DNA of 64,000 nucleotides from Adineta vaga. Its lineage: Eukaryota; Rotifera. Positions 34,289 through 47,444 of this stretch are shown piece after piece (position 1 is the stretch's first letter; the number at the start of each line of letters is the position of its first letter). Position numbers and translations under genes: made by a program. Location: contig CP075497.1 of NCBI GenBank assembly GCA_021613535.1, positions 2,108,001-2,172,000 on the forward strand, given 5' to 3'. Below the pieces are notes generated by a model. That model ran no database searches and had not been told where the DNA came from. It saw only the letters and a program-made list of their open reading frames with translations.

Positions 34289-35924
34289 ATGAAAATCGAA
34301 CGAAATTTTCTTTTAAGATCATCAATGACACAATGGCCAATTCAAAGAAATATCTATACATTAGTACCACAAGCTAATCCAATGACGAAATTAACTACAA
34401 CAGAAACACCACATATTTTAACAGCACATAATACAAATGCACCACGATTATCATCATCAACAACAACAACAACTTCTCCTCAACAATCGACAACATTTAA
34501 TAGTTATGATGATAGTCTAACGAATCTTTCCTGGTTACATGATATTAATATATTGAAACGAACAATGCCAGCAATAAATACTTGTTCATCGAATAAACGT
34601 AAAGAACGTCCATCATCAACGAATGATGCAGTTTATCCAAATGATATATCGGATAATCAAGATTTACCGATTAATAATGATGATGATAATGATGATCAAT
34701 GGCGTATATATAAAACAAATCCTCAAGCAAAACCGGTCTATTCCTATTCTCAGTTAATTTTATTGGCAATGAAACAATCAGGATATGACAAAATGACATT
34801 ACAAATGATCTATGAATGGGTAGCGGAAAATTTTCCTTATTTTAAAAAAATGGAACCAACTTGGCAGGTATGATTTTTCTATTTTCATTTATTTGTCAAT
34901 CAGATTCAAAAACACAAAAGATGTTTTTTTTTTCTAGAATTCAATTCGACATAATTTATCATTAAATAAATGTTTTATTAAAGTTCCACGAACTAAAAAA
35001 GAAGCTGGTAGTGGAAAAGGTGGATTTTGGAAATTATCACCTGATTATGAACGACAACGTTCAATTCTTCATACTTCACACTCTCAACAAGAGATCAATT
35101 CTCCTCCAAATAAACGTCCACGACATTCCAAACGATCAACAATGAATTCAATTATATCAACGAAGAATTTCGATATTTCTTCTCGTATATCTCATGAAAA
35201 TATCAAAACAGAATCTTGGATTGATCCGATACTTCCATGTCTACCAGTATCGAAAAATCAATCTCCACTTCATTGTCATACAACAATTCATGATCGTTCC
35301 TATGTTCGAATGCCAAGTAGTTTTCTTTCTCCGACATCTTCACCTGATTCTTTAATTGTATCGCCATTTAATCCATCTCATCTTAATGATTTTTCTTCAA
35401 TTTTAACTCCATCACCTTCAAGTTCACCCTCATCAATGTCATCAGCGATATCAAAACAAACGTTTCATGGAACTAAACTAGATGATACAGATATGCTTTT
35501 ATTAGATACATCAACGTTTGATTGGGATGCTTATTTATGTGAAACACCGAATGATATTGATGTTCAACCATTATTATCAACAAAAACTGAACAAGATTTA
35601 TTTAATGATTTCAATGCCGCATTAACAGATTTGACAACTTCAGCTGAAGCAGCCGCTGCAGCTGGTGCAGATACTCATGCTTTTGATGCTTTTGATTATA
35701 CATCGAAAAATTCTACATTCAATTGTTTATTTGATGACGATGATCAACAACAACAACAACAACAACAAGAACAATCGATTAGCGATTCTTCGAGTAATTC
35801 AGGAGAATTAACTGTAAAAGGTTGTGGAATAAAACGACCCTTATGGTGGATTAGCAATGAAAGTGTAATACCAACGAAATTACCTTCATTAGAAACAGCT
35901 TTTGATCTTAAATTATCTAAATAG
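34289..35924 (+). CDS. FOXJ1: Forkhead transcription factor, FOXJ1-like
   Basis: Two exons (34289-34867 and 34938-35924) join in frame to 521 residues; a second in-frame ATG at 34325 could be the real start. The forkhead domain (about residues 150-250) reads [36 protein letters not shown], the intron, [18 protein letters not shown] and [12 protein letters not shown]. The [22 protein letters not shown] and GKGGFW blocks are diagnostic of FOXJ1 rather than FOXJ2/3. FOXJ1 drives motile-cilia programmes, which fits an animal with a ciliated head organ; that role is inference here. Flanks are Ser/Thr-rich, with an acidic run before the domain and polyQ plus polyAla near 35650-35770. The intron inside the forkhead coincides with the FOXO one (before NSIRHN). 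Confidence 0.9.
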
Positions 35925-38739
35925 TGAATAGAAAATTTTCTTCTTCTTCTCTTTTCTGTATATAATCTTGTGTGTATGGGTCGTAGTCTTCCGTTTCTTG
36001 AAATAACTTGTGTGACAGACATTATCTGCAATTATCTCTGCTTTTTTTTCCTTTCCGTCCGAAATTATTCTTTGTTTGAGAAAAAAACTCAAACGCGTGA
36101 CTTTTCTTTGAATGTTTATCACTGTGATTCTAAACAGTTACAGACAAACCGTCCATTTTGTAATCACTTTGTATACGTTTGTGTTTGTTTTCTTTCTTCA
36201 GGATTAAAAAAATAACAATTTCTCAAGAAAAATCCTTTGTTTTTCTCTGTATTTGTTTATCAAGAAAAAAAATGAAATAAATTGTAGTGAAAATTGATTT
36301 TATTCGAATGAAATAACATTGCCTTCGATAAACACTTGGTTTTTATCGATAATAAGCAAGAAAAAACAAGGAGTGTTTATTGAAAGACTACTCGTTATTC
36401 TTAAACTTTGCTCTTATTAGAGTTCTCGAAAGGAAAAATAAATATATAAATATTATTGTAGTCAAATGATGAAAAGGTTTGCTTTCTTCAAACCGAAGTT
36501 CAATGATAAATTTCGAAATCGTTCAATATTTGTAAAGTTGATGAAGCTATTTGATGTGTTCATTGGAATACTGTTGTTTTTCTTCAACTTTCTTTCAAAT
36601 GAATAGAGAAATGATGTTTATTTAAGAGAGATCTTAACATCAAATTATGAGTACATTGATGAAATGAAACCTTCTACTTGCAAAAGTCAGATTTATTAAG
36701 TTTTACAATAAAAGTATGTTATTTCATAAGTTATCGGTAAACAAAACATAACGTAATATGTTTAATTTCGAGATCATGATTAAGAGAAACTCATTAAATA
36801 TTTAGAAGAATGAACTAGAATGAATGAGAGTTTTGGGCAACAGGTTCGGCGAAGAGTATGTAATGTTAAATCGCATTTACTCTCACTGAATGTAATACTC
36901 TTTGTCAATGTTAGTTTTCGATGATATGGTTTTCGGCGAGAAGCATATTATTTACTTTCACTGTACCCTTAATGATGCTCATGGTTATTTTCAAATACTT
37001 ATGAGTTGATATAATTGTTTTCGAAAACGTTTCGAAGTAAGATTTTGGAGTAGAAGTATGAAATATTCAGAAATAGAAAAAGGAAGCAAACATCCTTTTT
37101 CCTGAATAAATATTTCTTATCTTTGCTGTTATTTACTCCGTGTTAAAAGATTAGTTATACTCAAAAAACCGAGTTAGTTGGATAGTTTCAATGATTGACA
37201 AGAATTGTGAGAAACTCAAAACACAATTTGAATACAATACAAAGTGTGACTGTTTATAATATATTCTTATCCTGGATATGTATTTCATCGAATAGGTAAC
37301 AAATTCGATTAGAGTGTATTTATCACATCGTTGTCCATCGATAAATGAACTAATGAATAGAATGTTTGTTCAATTGCATGTTCTTCGTTATATGAAATCG
37401 TGTCATTTTATTTGCCAACTACATTCACCTAATCTCTTATATTTTCAAGATTTACTAGATTATCCGAAGCGATTTATCTGTGTTATTCTCTTGATTTTTC
37501 TTCTTCGAATTTGTTTCCATATGCATCAATAGTTAAATTCATGAGTTGAAATGGAAAGATCAACAATAGTTATTCAAGGTGCTCGATTTAGTAAAGAGAA
37601 AACTAGAAAATCAGCAAAAAAAGTTCTGATTATTTCCACATCAATTCATGATCCAATCTTTCGAGGTTTATTCGAAGAAGAAAATAAGAAAAGAATCTTG
37701 TGTATTGTGACTTATTGCATTCTTTTTCCTTTATCATTTTAATCATAAAACGATCTCATCACTGATCACATCTATACAAAAGATTCACGAGTAAAAGATA
37801 CAAAAAAAGAGAAAGTTTGATCACTGATTCATTGTTTCTCTGAAACTTGAGGGTAATAGAACATTGAAGAGTATATGACGTTAAGCTGCATCCATCCATA
37901 TCATACTTTTAGTTTGTATCATTTCTATAGACATCTTCTTTTCGCTATCATCGTAATGAATAAATGTCATAAATTCTACTATTTTACTACTTATAAGTTG
38001 ATTATATTTAATTATATACATTCTTGACGGAAAAAGGTCATCTCAAATGTTTCTAATAAACTTTTCTGAAATAATTAGAACGTTAAATTATGATCTTGTG
38101 ATATATACGACGTAATTCTTTCAAATGATTACGGAAAATTCTTTTCAATACTAAACTAAATGATACTTGAAAACTTCAAGAATAGTTTTTCATCACATGT
38201 TCGTATATTTCTATTTTTCAACAGAAAAAACTCTTTAGACATAATGTCAAAAGTAAAATCAACTGTAATTGTGTAAATTTTATTTATTAATCTAGATTAA
38301 TAATCGATTATTTCTCAAATAATATATAACATGTCAACCAAAACGAGGAGAAAAGAAGAGAACGAACTCGAATGCAATATAATCAGCAATCGATCTAAAC
38401 CAAAAGCAATTGATAACTACGAAGAAAACAAACTCCCATTAAACATTTCACAGGTACAGAAAAGAAGAAAAAAAAGGAATAACTCGATTGAATTAATATT
38501 CTACATAGATTTCGTAAATACATCGAACGAAAAGAGAAGTCTTTGAAAAATTTACTTGTCACCAACAAATGACAACAAAAATATATAAACCGATAAAGAA
38601 TATCACGCAAATCACAAGAAAAAAAAAGAAACGAAATTTTCTTTTCAAGAAGACTTTTGAAGTCCAAAAAATATTCATTTTGTTTGGGTTTTCATAAAAC
38701 CAAGAAAAACAGATTTGAAATTAGCACCGCTCATATCAA
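35925..38739. other. Intergenic region, no firm gene
   Basis: About 2.8 kb between convergent genes. The frames at 37314-37742 and 38331-38546 lack domains, splice partners or clear codon bias. The first part is probably FOXJ1 3' UTR. Confidence 0.5.
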
Positions 38740-40845
38740 TCAATAAGAATATTTTGATGAAAGTATGTTGAGAACTAAGATATGAGGTAAGAATGAATTT
38801 AATTCTGGTCGAAGATTTGAATGAATAAGACGAATATCACCTGTCCATTCATGACATAATGATGTTAACATTAAACGATGAATATTTCCGCATGCTGGTG
38901 ATTGATCAAGTAATTGTTCGAATTGTTTTGTCGAACGTTGTTGACTAGAAGAATTTGTTATTATTGGTGAAAAAGTAAATTTAACTAAAAGTGAATAAGC
39001 ATCCGAAGAAAGAATTGATGATTGAGATGAATATATTGATGATGTTGGAAGTTTTGGTAGAAGAAGAAATTCATTAGGTGAACCAAATTCCAGAAAATGC
39101 TTCATTTCTTGTCGTTTACGCAATGGAAGTGATGATGATGGAAGAAGATCTTTTGTTAATAAAAGACAATGTTTCGATTCCATTGGGATAATTCTTTCCG
39201 ATGAACTAGACGAAAGAAAACAAAAAGTAAAATTGTCTTGACAAAATAAAAAAGTAGATTTACTTGATTGAATCATCTAATTGATTTTGTTGTTCTTGTA
39301 GATGAAAATTCATTGGTGTTGAATATTTTGATTGTTTGATGGGAAATTTTCTCATTAAAATTCGTTTCTTTTTCGGATCACATAGAGATAAATCATTTGT
39401 TTTGATTTGATTTTTTTCTTTTCTCATTTGTATTATTAAATCACGACATTGAGCAAATTGTGGTGAATTACGTAAACAATAAGGATAATTGGAATCTTTT
39501 AAAAATCGTTGAATACTTAAATAATATGATCGAAGTGTTTCTGGATCATATTTTGAACCTTTACGTGTACGAATTGATGTTAAATAATCGATTAAATATG
39601 TTCGCATTGAATCAGGATCGATATCCACAAGTGTTGTTGATGAAATATCATAATGACGTTTTAAAAATTTACGAAAACGACGAACATCTTGTCGCGTCTT
39701 TAATTTTGTATTTCCTAATGTTCGACGTAATGGTGTATGCATATCTTCATACGATGCCGAACCAAACTAAAGAAGAAAATTTCGAAATGAAATAGAAAGA
39801 CGCAAAAGAATATTACAAAGAACAACATTCTATATCTTTCTATGCTTACAGATGTTAACATTATTTCCATAGAGAACAAACTTTCGAATGAATCTGTATC
39901 TTTACATATTGTTAAATATCAACTACGCGTCGTTCACTCTTCTTTTTGCGATGAACTTGAGAGAGAACCGCTATTTATATAGACATTAATTTTTTTCTCT
40001 GACGCGCTTTATTCTGCTTTTTTTTTCTTCTTCGAAGAAAACTGACATACTTACGTCGCTTTTTTCCCTTTCAACTAACTAAAGCGCATCATCTGACTAA
40101 GAAATAAACTTGTATATCTCTTTATTATCAACTACTGATCACTATGGATAATTATCCGTTAATAAGCAATACCGGATATGAATTCAATTGTATGTTTGAA
40201 ATAACAAATGAATGTTGATCACGAGAAAAGATAAAATACCTATATGAAAGAGGCAACTATGTCTATCTTTCTGATAAAGAGTATTTTATATATTTCAAAG
40301 CATACATAAGACCTACTTTTGACCTTATAAATACCAGCTTATTTTCCATCTTGATGGTCTTCTATTTGTAACAAACTCCATCTTATCATTCGATGTCTTT
40401 AGGACATACGAACGTAAACATATGTAAAAAGCAAGAAAATTTAAGCGAAACGTTTCGTTTTTATCAATGTTTTACATTTTCTAAAACGATGGTAAATTGA
40501 GATAGATCTACAGGTAGAGACTATATTTAGTAATAAATTCTATTTACTAATGATAAAAAAAGGTATTTTCTTTTGAAAATAAGAAGAACTAACAATTACC
40601 TCATCTTCTTTTGTTGAATTTGAATTGGTAATTAATGCTACATTTGATGTTGAACAAGTGATAGGATTCGTTCTTCGTTCGAGATCTGCCGTTGATAATT
40701 TGTATTTACTTTTCGAGGAAAGTAATAATAAAGATTCATCAATGGAATCTTTACTTGTCGAGGAAGATGGTGGTGTTTCTATTGTATAAAAATCTTTTAT
40801 ATCCATAGGTTTACTTTGTGTATATATAGAAGTACTTTCACTCAT
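38740..40845 (-). CDS. DUF3504 (Crypton tyrosine-recombinase-like) domain protein
   Basis: Exons 40845-40600, 39766-39264 and 39205-38740 join in frame to 404 residues; the first intron is long (833 bp). The N-terminus is Ser/Thr-rich. Exon 2 holds a helical domain: VRRFRKFLKRHYD, MRTYLIDYLTSIRTRKG, KYDPETLRSYYLSIQRFL, NYPYCLRNSPQFAQCRDLI and MRKEKNQI. This matches the pattern of DUF3504 found in ZMYM2/3/4, QRICH1 and KCTD1, which derives from the tyrosine recombinase of Crypton DNA transposons. The following Arg-His-Tyr catalytic part of a recombinase is not visible, so it is more likely a host gene using the fold for DNA or protein contacts than an active transposase. The last exon is Ser/Leu-rich without a known domain. 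Confidence 0.65.
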
Positions 40846-42223
40846 TCGTTACTAATGTACTAGTTATGGACACGCATCAAAAGTTAACAAGACATCGACG
40901 AATAAAACAGATGATAAAAATAGACAACAAAAGAATGACGACAACGACTTTTATGCGTGTGTGTGTGAGTATGTGTGTCTTTAGTGTAGTAGTGATAGTA
41001 GTTTAATGTGTGTATGTATGCGTTTCTTTTACTTTTTTTCGCGTGTTCGACGAACGGATAGATTGTTCTTACATACAGAGGCATTATCGTTAGAAAAAAA
41101 AAGAAGAAGAAAAAACATCAGCAGACGGAAAGAAACATAACAAAGAGAAAGAAAAGAAACACACATCTCTACAACCGAGAAGAACGAAAAAGCGAACCTT
41201 TATTTTTACATGCTGAGTATGTCTATGCTGTCCGTCGTTCTCAGCAGTGTGTACTATTAAACTTGCTTGAGAATTGAAATCAAGGTGTAATGTCACTCTA
41301 TTGCTACATGTATGTTTTCGTTTTCATGACAATCGCGTATGATAGCTTTATCTTCATTACTTTTCCTTTTTTTATGGTCGTTTTCATTGTTCTTTAACAT
41401 ACACATCGTCATAAAATTCCTTTTCATTTATTTTTCTCTTTATTATTAAATATTTAATCTATGTTCTATTCTCAATTGATAGATCAAATGATGACAGATA
41501 CTCGATGTATTTACCGTTTCATTATGATTAATTGATAATAATAATCTTTTCATCTATGATTGTCTACAAGACGAGTAGATTGGAATGTTTTATCTACAAT
41601 AGAACATTTCCTCTTCTATTTCACTTGAAACTTGATGTGCGTAATTGAATAAATACAAGGTTGATGACTTTTATTCTCGAATGTTCTCATTAGTAGACGA
41701 GAAAAAGGAAAAAGAGAATACGTAAATAAAACGAAGATGATTTTAATTGCATGTTATCTGCATATTTTCAGAAAAATAAAAACAAATCATCAACTTGAAC
41801 GGATGAGTTGGTCATTCAGAAAATCTTCTTTGTTATTATAATCACGTTTCGGACCTATGGAGAGATAAAAAAGAAAAGAATAAACTTTATCATCTACTCG
41901 GAATCTTTAATGCTTGAAGATATTTTCTTCAGTCTGACGTCAATACATTGAAAAAACATACTAATTAATACCGGAAAACTAAAGTGACTGGAAATATACG
42001 TCAAAGATTTGTGCTACAAGCTAAAAGATACATTGGGGTCAGGTTAAATACTTTAAAATTAAATTTCTTTGAAAAGTTTCATCTTGTATATCCAAAAGAA
42101 TCTTTTACACGATTATTTATTAAGATAAAGTCAGAAAGACAAACTTTTCTGAATGAAAAATAAAAATCAGCTGGTTTTCTCATTTACACAGCGATTTGAT
42201 TAAATAGAAAGTGGAATCGATGC
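40846..42223. other. Intergenic, no gene seen
   Basis: Contains a (GT)n-rich patch near 40955-40980 and purine-rich patches near 41090-41160. Frames on the minus strand at 40884-41296 are low-complexity. Confidence 0.5.
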
Positions 42224-42532
42224 TTATTTAGCCACATTCGACATCCGATTAAAATTTTGATCAGCCTGAAGAGAAACTCGTTCAATAGGTATCATTTGAT
42301 AAACACGAAAACATTGAACTTTAACTAAAAATCTTGATGAATCTTCATTGATGTTCGGCGTAATCAATGGATAACGATTCGAACGTGAATCTTTCGTTGA
42401 TCGAGGTTGAAAATGAGTTTTGTATGAAATTGTTCGTGGCTTTTTCGTTATCGGTTTCGAGGGTGGAACACTTTCGAAGATCTGTTTGATTTGATCATAA
42501 TTAAATTCGTATTCATTTTCCATCGTGGTCAT
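42224..42532 (-). CDS. Hypothetical protein, 102 aa
   Basis: A single exon from the ATG at 42532 (MTTMENEYEFNYDQIKQ). It has a Lys/Pro/Ser-rich basic middle (PPSKPITKKPRT, THFQPRSTKDSRSNRYP) and a C-terminal part with possible strands (RFLVKVQCFRVYQM). No family is recognised. It is divergent from the gene at 42831 with about 300 bp between starts, so the two could share a promoter. Composition is protein-like and unlike shadow frames. Confidence 0.5.
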   Translation of the reverse strand: MTTMENEYEFNYDQIKQIFESVPPSKPITKKPRTISYKTHFQPRSTKDSRSNRYPLITPNINEDSSRFLVKVQCFRVYQMIPIERVSLQADQNFNRMSNVAK

Positions 42533-42830
42533 TGTATGAGAAGAAAATATCGTTTTCTACTGTGAATGAAATCCACATGTTCATCATACGTAATTTATAC
42601 AATCGTCAATGTGTGAACATCACAGTCAGACTATTAAACGAATTATTCAATTTTCTTTTTCATTAATGACGTCTGTCATGCATATCTAAACCTGACGTTT
42701 ATTTACTTTGTGTGTGTTGTGTTGTCTTTTCTCTCCTATTGGATATTCTTCGACGATTTAATAGAATTTTAGATGATTGTTAGTTTTAGTTTTTTACTTG
42801 AATCAAATCACAGAAAACAAAGTTGATCGT

Positions 42831-43595
42831 ATGAACGACGTAGTAAGTTCAAAATTTGTTGAAGATGAAGATAAACCATTGGGTAATACCGTGAAAATTA
42901 TTATCAAAAAAGGAGATATTGGTTTAGAAGAGTATCAACATCAAAATTATCAATATAATTTATTCAACAATCGAAATAAACATGATGATTATTACAATGA
43001 TCTAAATAAAATCAAAGAACGATTTGATAAAACAATACCAAACATGCAACATGTCATTCAGATGGATATGAAACGAATGAATACAAATAAATTATATGAA
43101 CGACAACTTAAACATGCAGTCCATGGACCAAGAGGTTTAGATTGGCAATATAAGTGAGACAAATGATTCAATTTTCGATCGGATTATTGAGTAGAATAGT
43201 TTCTTTTCTCTATTTGATTTACTAGATCAATATTGTTTCTGTATAGAAGAGTTGAATCTTTATTTCTATTTAGACAGCAATTAAAACGCTTTAAAAGTGA
43301 TGAACGTAATATTCAACGTGATCTACTTCGTCTTAATTATGATTTAGCAAGAATTTCTTTGTGTTCGTGTCTTCATGAAACTCAACCGTCAAATTTCTCA
43401 AGAAAAACAAAACTTATTCTTAAACGTTCATTATTAATGACAAACAAACGCATATCAATCGATTTCTCGACATCAACAAAGCAAATATCACCATCATCAT
43501 CATCATCATCGATAAACAAACAAATCAATCACAATCCTTTGTATCTTCATGAACAACAAATTCTTCAAGAGAAATTAAAAGATTTTCTTTCTTAA
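42831..43595 (+). CDS. Hypothetical basic, helical protein, 214 aa
   Basis: Two exons (42831-43153 and 43274-43595) join in frame to 214 residues from the ATG at 42831. The first exon has IKKGDIGLEEYQHQNYQYN and a charged helix (NDLNKIKERFDKT). The second has KRFKSDERNIQRDLLRL, then a Ser run and a C-terminal helix (HEQQILQEKLKDFLS). No known domain. It is flanked by a divergent small gene and by the convergent CCDC170-like gene, only about 110 bp from its end. The in-frame join and codon use support a real gene. Confidence 0.65.
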
Positions 43596-43708
43596 TAAAA
43601 CATTTCTTTATTTTTAAAAGCAAAAGACAAAACGTACAAGTAGTTGATGATCAATACTGTTTCTTTTTTTCTCGCTAAAACAATATGCAAACAAGAATTT
43701 CTATAACA

Positions 43709-46700
43709 TTAATATGTTCTCGGATCAAGTCCGACTTGTAATGGGGAAAGGGATCGTGCACGATAATTGTTTTCGTTTCGGCGAGAGACAGGACTTGGAC
43801 TTCGACGACGATGACCATGTGCGGAATGAGTGACTGGATGATGATGATGATGATGTTGTTGTTGTTGTGATGGTGGTTGTTGACGTTTCTGATAAGGGGG
43901 TAGTTGTTGCTGAGGTACATTGATTGATTTAGTTGTTGAAGAAGGAAATTGATGAACAGGAACGGACATAGGTGATTGAACAACAGTGAGAAGACGTTCT
44001 AATCGAGCAGTGATTTCATAATCAGGTACAGATAATGTTTTAGCATCTAAACCAAGCATACGAGCGATCAATGCACGGAAATCTAATAACTAAAATGACA
44101 CAAAAGTTTTCATATGTTAAAGAAAAAGACTCTCGTTTCATACTTGTTGTTCTCGTTCGGTTAGTTGTTGTAATGTACTTTTTAAGAACCGTAATTCATT
44201 TGATAAAGTTCGTACAGCATTATCTGATGAGATTAATGTTCGATTGGTATCATCATCCACTGTATGCATTTTATCTTGTAAACTTGAAATTTTCACTGCT
44301 TGTTTATCACGTGTATTTTCTAATCTACTGATATCTTCTAAAAGACGACGGACTTCTTTCTCTCGTTCGATTAATCGATTCTAAATCACATAAAAACAAT
44401 AGTTTTGTTTTCATCAATTCGAAATAAAAAGATCAATTACTTTAAGTGTATGAACATCGGAACTTTGAGTTTTTAATAAAGTATTTTCACTTCTTAATTC
44501 ATTCACTTGTTGTGTTAAACTTTCGACTTTTAATTTCATTTTTCGTGATAAAATTACATGATCATCAATTTCCTTCTCTAAATCCGTTTTACCCACTCGA
44601 CCTTCTTCTAACGCTGCAACTTTCTTCTTCAATAAATCTAAATGTATATCTTTATTTTCCATTTGTTCTTTCATTTGTTTGATTTTTCTTTGTAAATTAC
44701 AAACAGAACTTTGTTGATCATGAATCGAACCATATTCAACTTTCATTAATTGTTCAGCTCGTTGTAAAATCACTTCGGGATTTAGTTCATAACCCATTTC
44801 CGTTGAATAATTTTCGATTTTCATAATTGAACCAAGGCGTTCGAGAAAATGTGTAAATTTCGCTTTATCTTGTTTATGATTTTCTCGATAAACATCCGCT
44901 GATGTACACGACATGTTCAATGTTTTCAAGCGATTTTCTAAATCATATAAATGGGATTCTGTATGTGTACGTTTCTTATCGGATTCTTTGTTGAGTTCGA
45001 TTTGTTCTTGTAATTGTTTAGCTAATTGTTCTTTTTGATTTTGAAGATTAGTTATAATCTTTAAGAGAGAAGAAATCATTTGAGAATATTAGAAAAGAAG
45101 ACAAATATGAACTTACAATGCCTCGATCTTTACTTGATTGCATTAATAAATGTATTTTTTCTTTGATTTCATCTTCTTTCGGTTCAACTTTAACATATCC
45201 ATCGGATAATAATTGACCGACTTGTTGTTTAAATGCTTCAAAACATGATTTACTGTAATTTAAATCATTTTCTAATTGTTTGAAGTGTAATGCATTGGAT
45301 GAAAAATGATTTTCTCGTTCATCTAATTCACCACGTGTGTTTTGCCAAGCTTTTTGAATTGATTCAAGACGAGATTTTACTGTTTCAAGTTCATTTTTAA
45401 TTGTTTCTTTATCATGAAGTGCTCCATCACGTTCAGCTCTAATTGCATCAATTTGTAAACGATGAGAAACTGTATTGTGATCATACGATTGTAATTGATT
45501 TGTCATTTGTTGAATTGTTGCACGATTTGTTTGAGAATCTTGTTCTAATACTTTATTTGCTTCTTCTAATTTAATCATTTTACCTTTTAATAATGCATTT
45601 TCAGCATTCATATCAGCAATCTAAACAAACAATACTGATCAAATATGACGATTTTTCTCATGTAAATTGATCTCTTTTTTGTTTATAACAATATTAACTC
45701 AAGATTGTAAATCACTGATACACATGACCTTGTATCATACATATTGACTTAGGAACTCATCGAACTATTGTTTCTCTCGACGAACAGATTGATCATCATG
45801 ACATCGTTTGATCTTACTCGATTTATAACTATTTCAAATGCCGATGTACTTGGTTGACCATAATCAGTTCCGAGTGTTACATTTAATTGTGCGAATAATT
45901 CATGTAATTTTTTATATATACCATCCGTTCTTCGTTCATTTGTTTCTCGATCTTCCATATGGGCTCTGAAAAACAACGAACATTTCCTATTGAAAATGAG
46001 ATTAAAAAAAAGATGAAACCTTATTCGTGCTTGTAGTTCTGATAATTGATCTTGTTTTTCTCGAAGATCTTTCTGTAATATTGAAATTGTTAAGGATGAT
46101 TTATTTGCCACAGTATCATATGACGTCATATTAGATTCTAATTCACGTATACGTGTACGTAATTGATTATTGGCTTGAACAACAAGTTCATGTTCACGTT
46201 TAACTGAATCAATTTCATGTTTTAATTCATTAATTCGTTCATCTTTTGCAGAAGATTTTATTGATGTTTCACGTAACTAAAATGAAAGATTCTTTTTCTT
46301 TGTTAGTTCAATAAGAAAGAAAAGTTTCATTGTTTACATCATGAGTTAAAGCATCGAGTTTCATTCGACATTGATCAAGTTCACGTTGGACAGCTACCAT
46401 AGATGTTCGATCTGTACTAACAAACGGATCATATCGAGATGGTTCGAAATGAACTTGTCTAGTTCCATCCCTAAACAAAACAATAGAAATATATTTTCTT
46501 TCAGAGACATAGATTTATTACTTCATGCATGATAATTCTTTTACAAGAGCATCTTTATTTTCCAAATCTTTTTTTAAAACACGCAGTTGATCTTGTAACT
46601 ATGCAAAGGAAATAACAAGACGATTTTCAATTAAATCGATTCTTACATCTGTTAAAGTTTTTCGACTTTCGATACTTTCGCAAGGACCATTTCCGTATCC

Positions 46701-46853
46701 ATGGTAAGTCGGATACGTAGGGGTAGTTGTATATGGTCCTCGATAAGCACTATATTGTGCTTGTTGTTGTGTTAGAGAAAAATTTGAATTCGCATCGATC
46801 ATCGTTCTTGCTGAATTCAATTCACGATTGAGTAGATCACTTGCTGATGTCAT
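43709..46853 (-). CDS. CCDC170: Coiled-coil protein, CCDC170-like
   Basis: About nine exons run from the ATG at 46853 to the stop at 43709. After a Tyr/Pro-rich N-terminus (TTTPTYPTYHGYG) nearly all of it is coiled coil with heptads rich in Glu, Leu, Gln and Lys. Landmarks shared with my memory of CCDC170 are the block ELNPEVILQRAEQLMKVE, the stretch NLQRKIKQMKEQMENKD with DLLKKKVAALEE, and the globular end LLDFRALIARMLGLD with SVPDYEITARLERL. The C-terminal tail is Pro/Gln/His-rich and basic (RRRSPSPVSRR). CCDC170 is reported to bind Golgi-associated microtubules. The identity rests on these landmarks; another centrosomal or Golgi coiled-coil family is possible. Introns are about 50-65 bp apart from one of roughly 190 bp near 45620-45810. 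Confidence 0.7.
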
Positions 46854-47444
46854 TTTTCTAAGTAATATTAAAGAAATATGTCAAACTAATATGTTTGATG
46901 GTAGTATACAAATATACTCTACCATCACTTCAATCCATTAACTTAGTGAAGACCTTTAGAAAAATTCTTTTCAATAGAAATCATTGAAAAATTTCGAGAA
47001 TTTATTTTATTTTCAATCTATTCTATTTTCTTTTTAGTCAAAGAAATTCATTTCGTGAATAATAAATCAAAGTGCATAGATGTGTTAGACAAATATCTAA
47101 ACCAATAGAATGAAACCAGAGCTTAGTAATCATTATTCGTCTGTTATTGTTGGTTGTGTTGTTGTCACTTTTTTGCTTGTATTCAAACTATTTTTTTTAT
47201 CTTATTTCCTCTATCTATTGGTTAAATTCACTAAACTATAAAAAACTGTACTTGCATATTTCATGTCCTTGTCTTTACACAGCAGCAATCAACCATTACT
47301 TTACTATTTCTTCTCTCGTCCTCTTCCTTCGGCATGTTGACGTACTTTACCTTCAATGAAAAGTTTCTTTTTTCTTCAGAATTGATGATTGATAAAAATG
47401 AATTTTATCTTATTTATTCTAGTTGAAATAAAACAAATCGAATA

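Noticed and set aside
37314-37742. Two small plus-strand frames between FOXJ1 and the DUF3504 gene
   Set aside because: No domain, no splice partner and composition like the AT-rich background.
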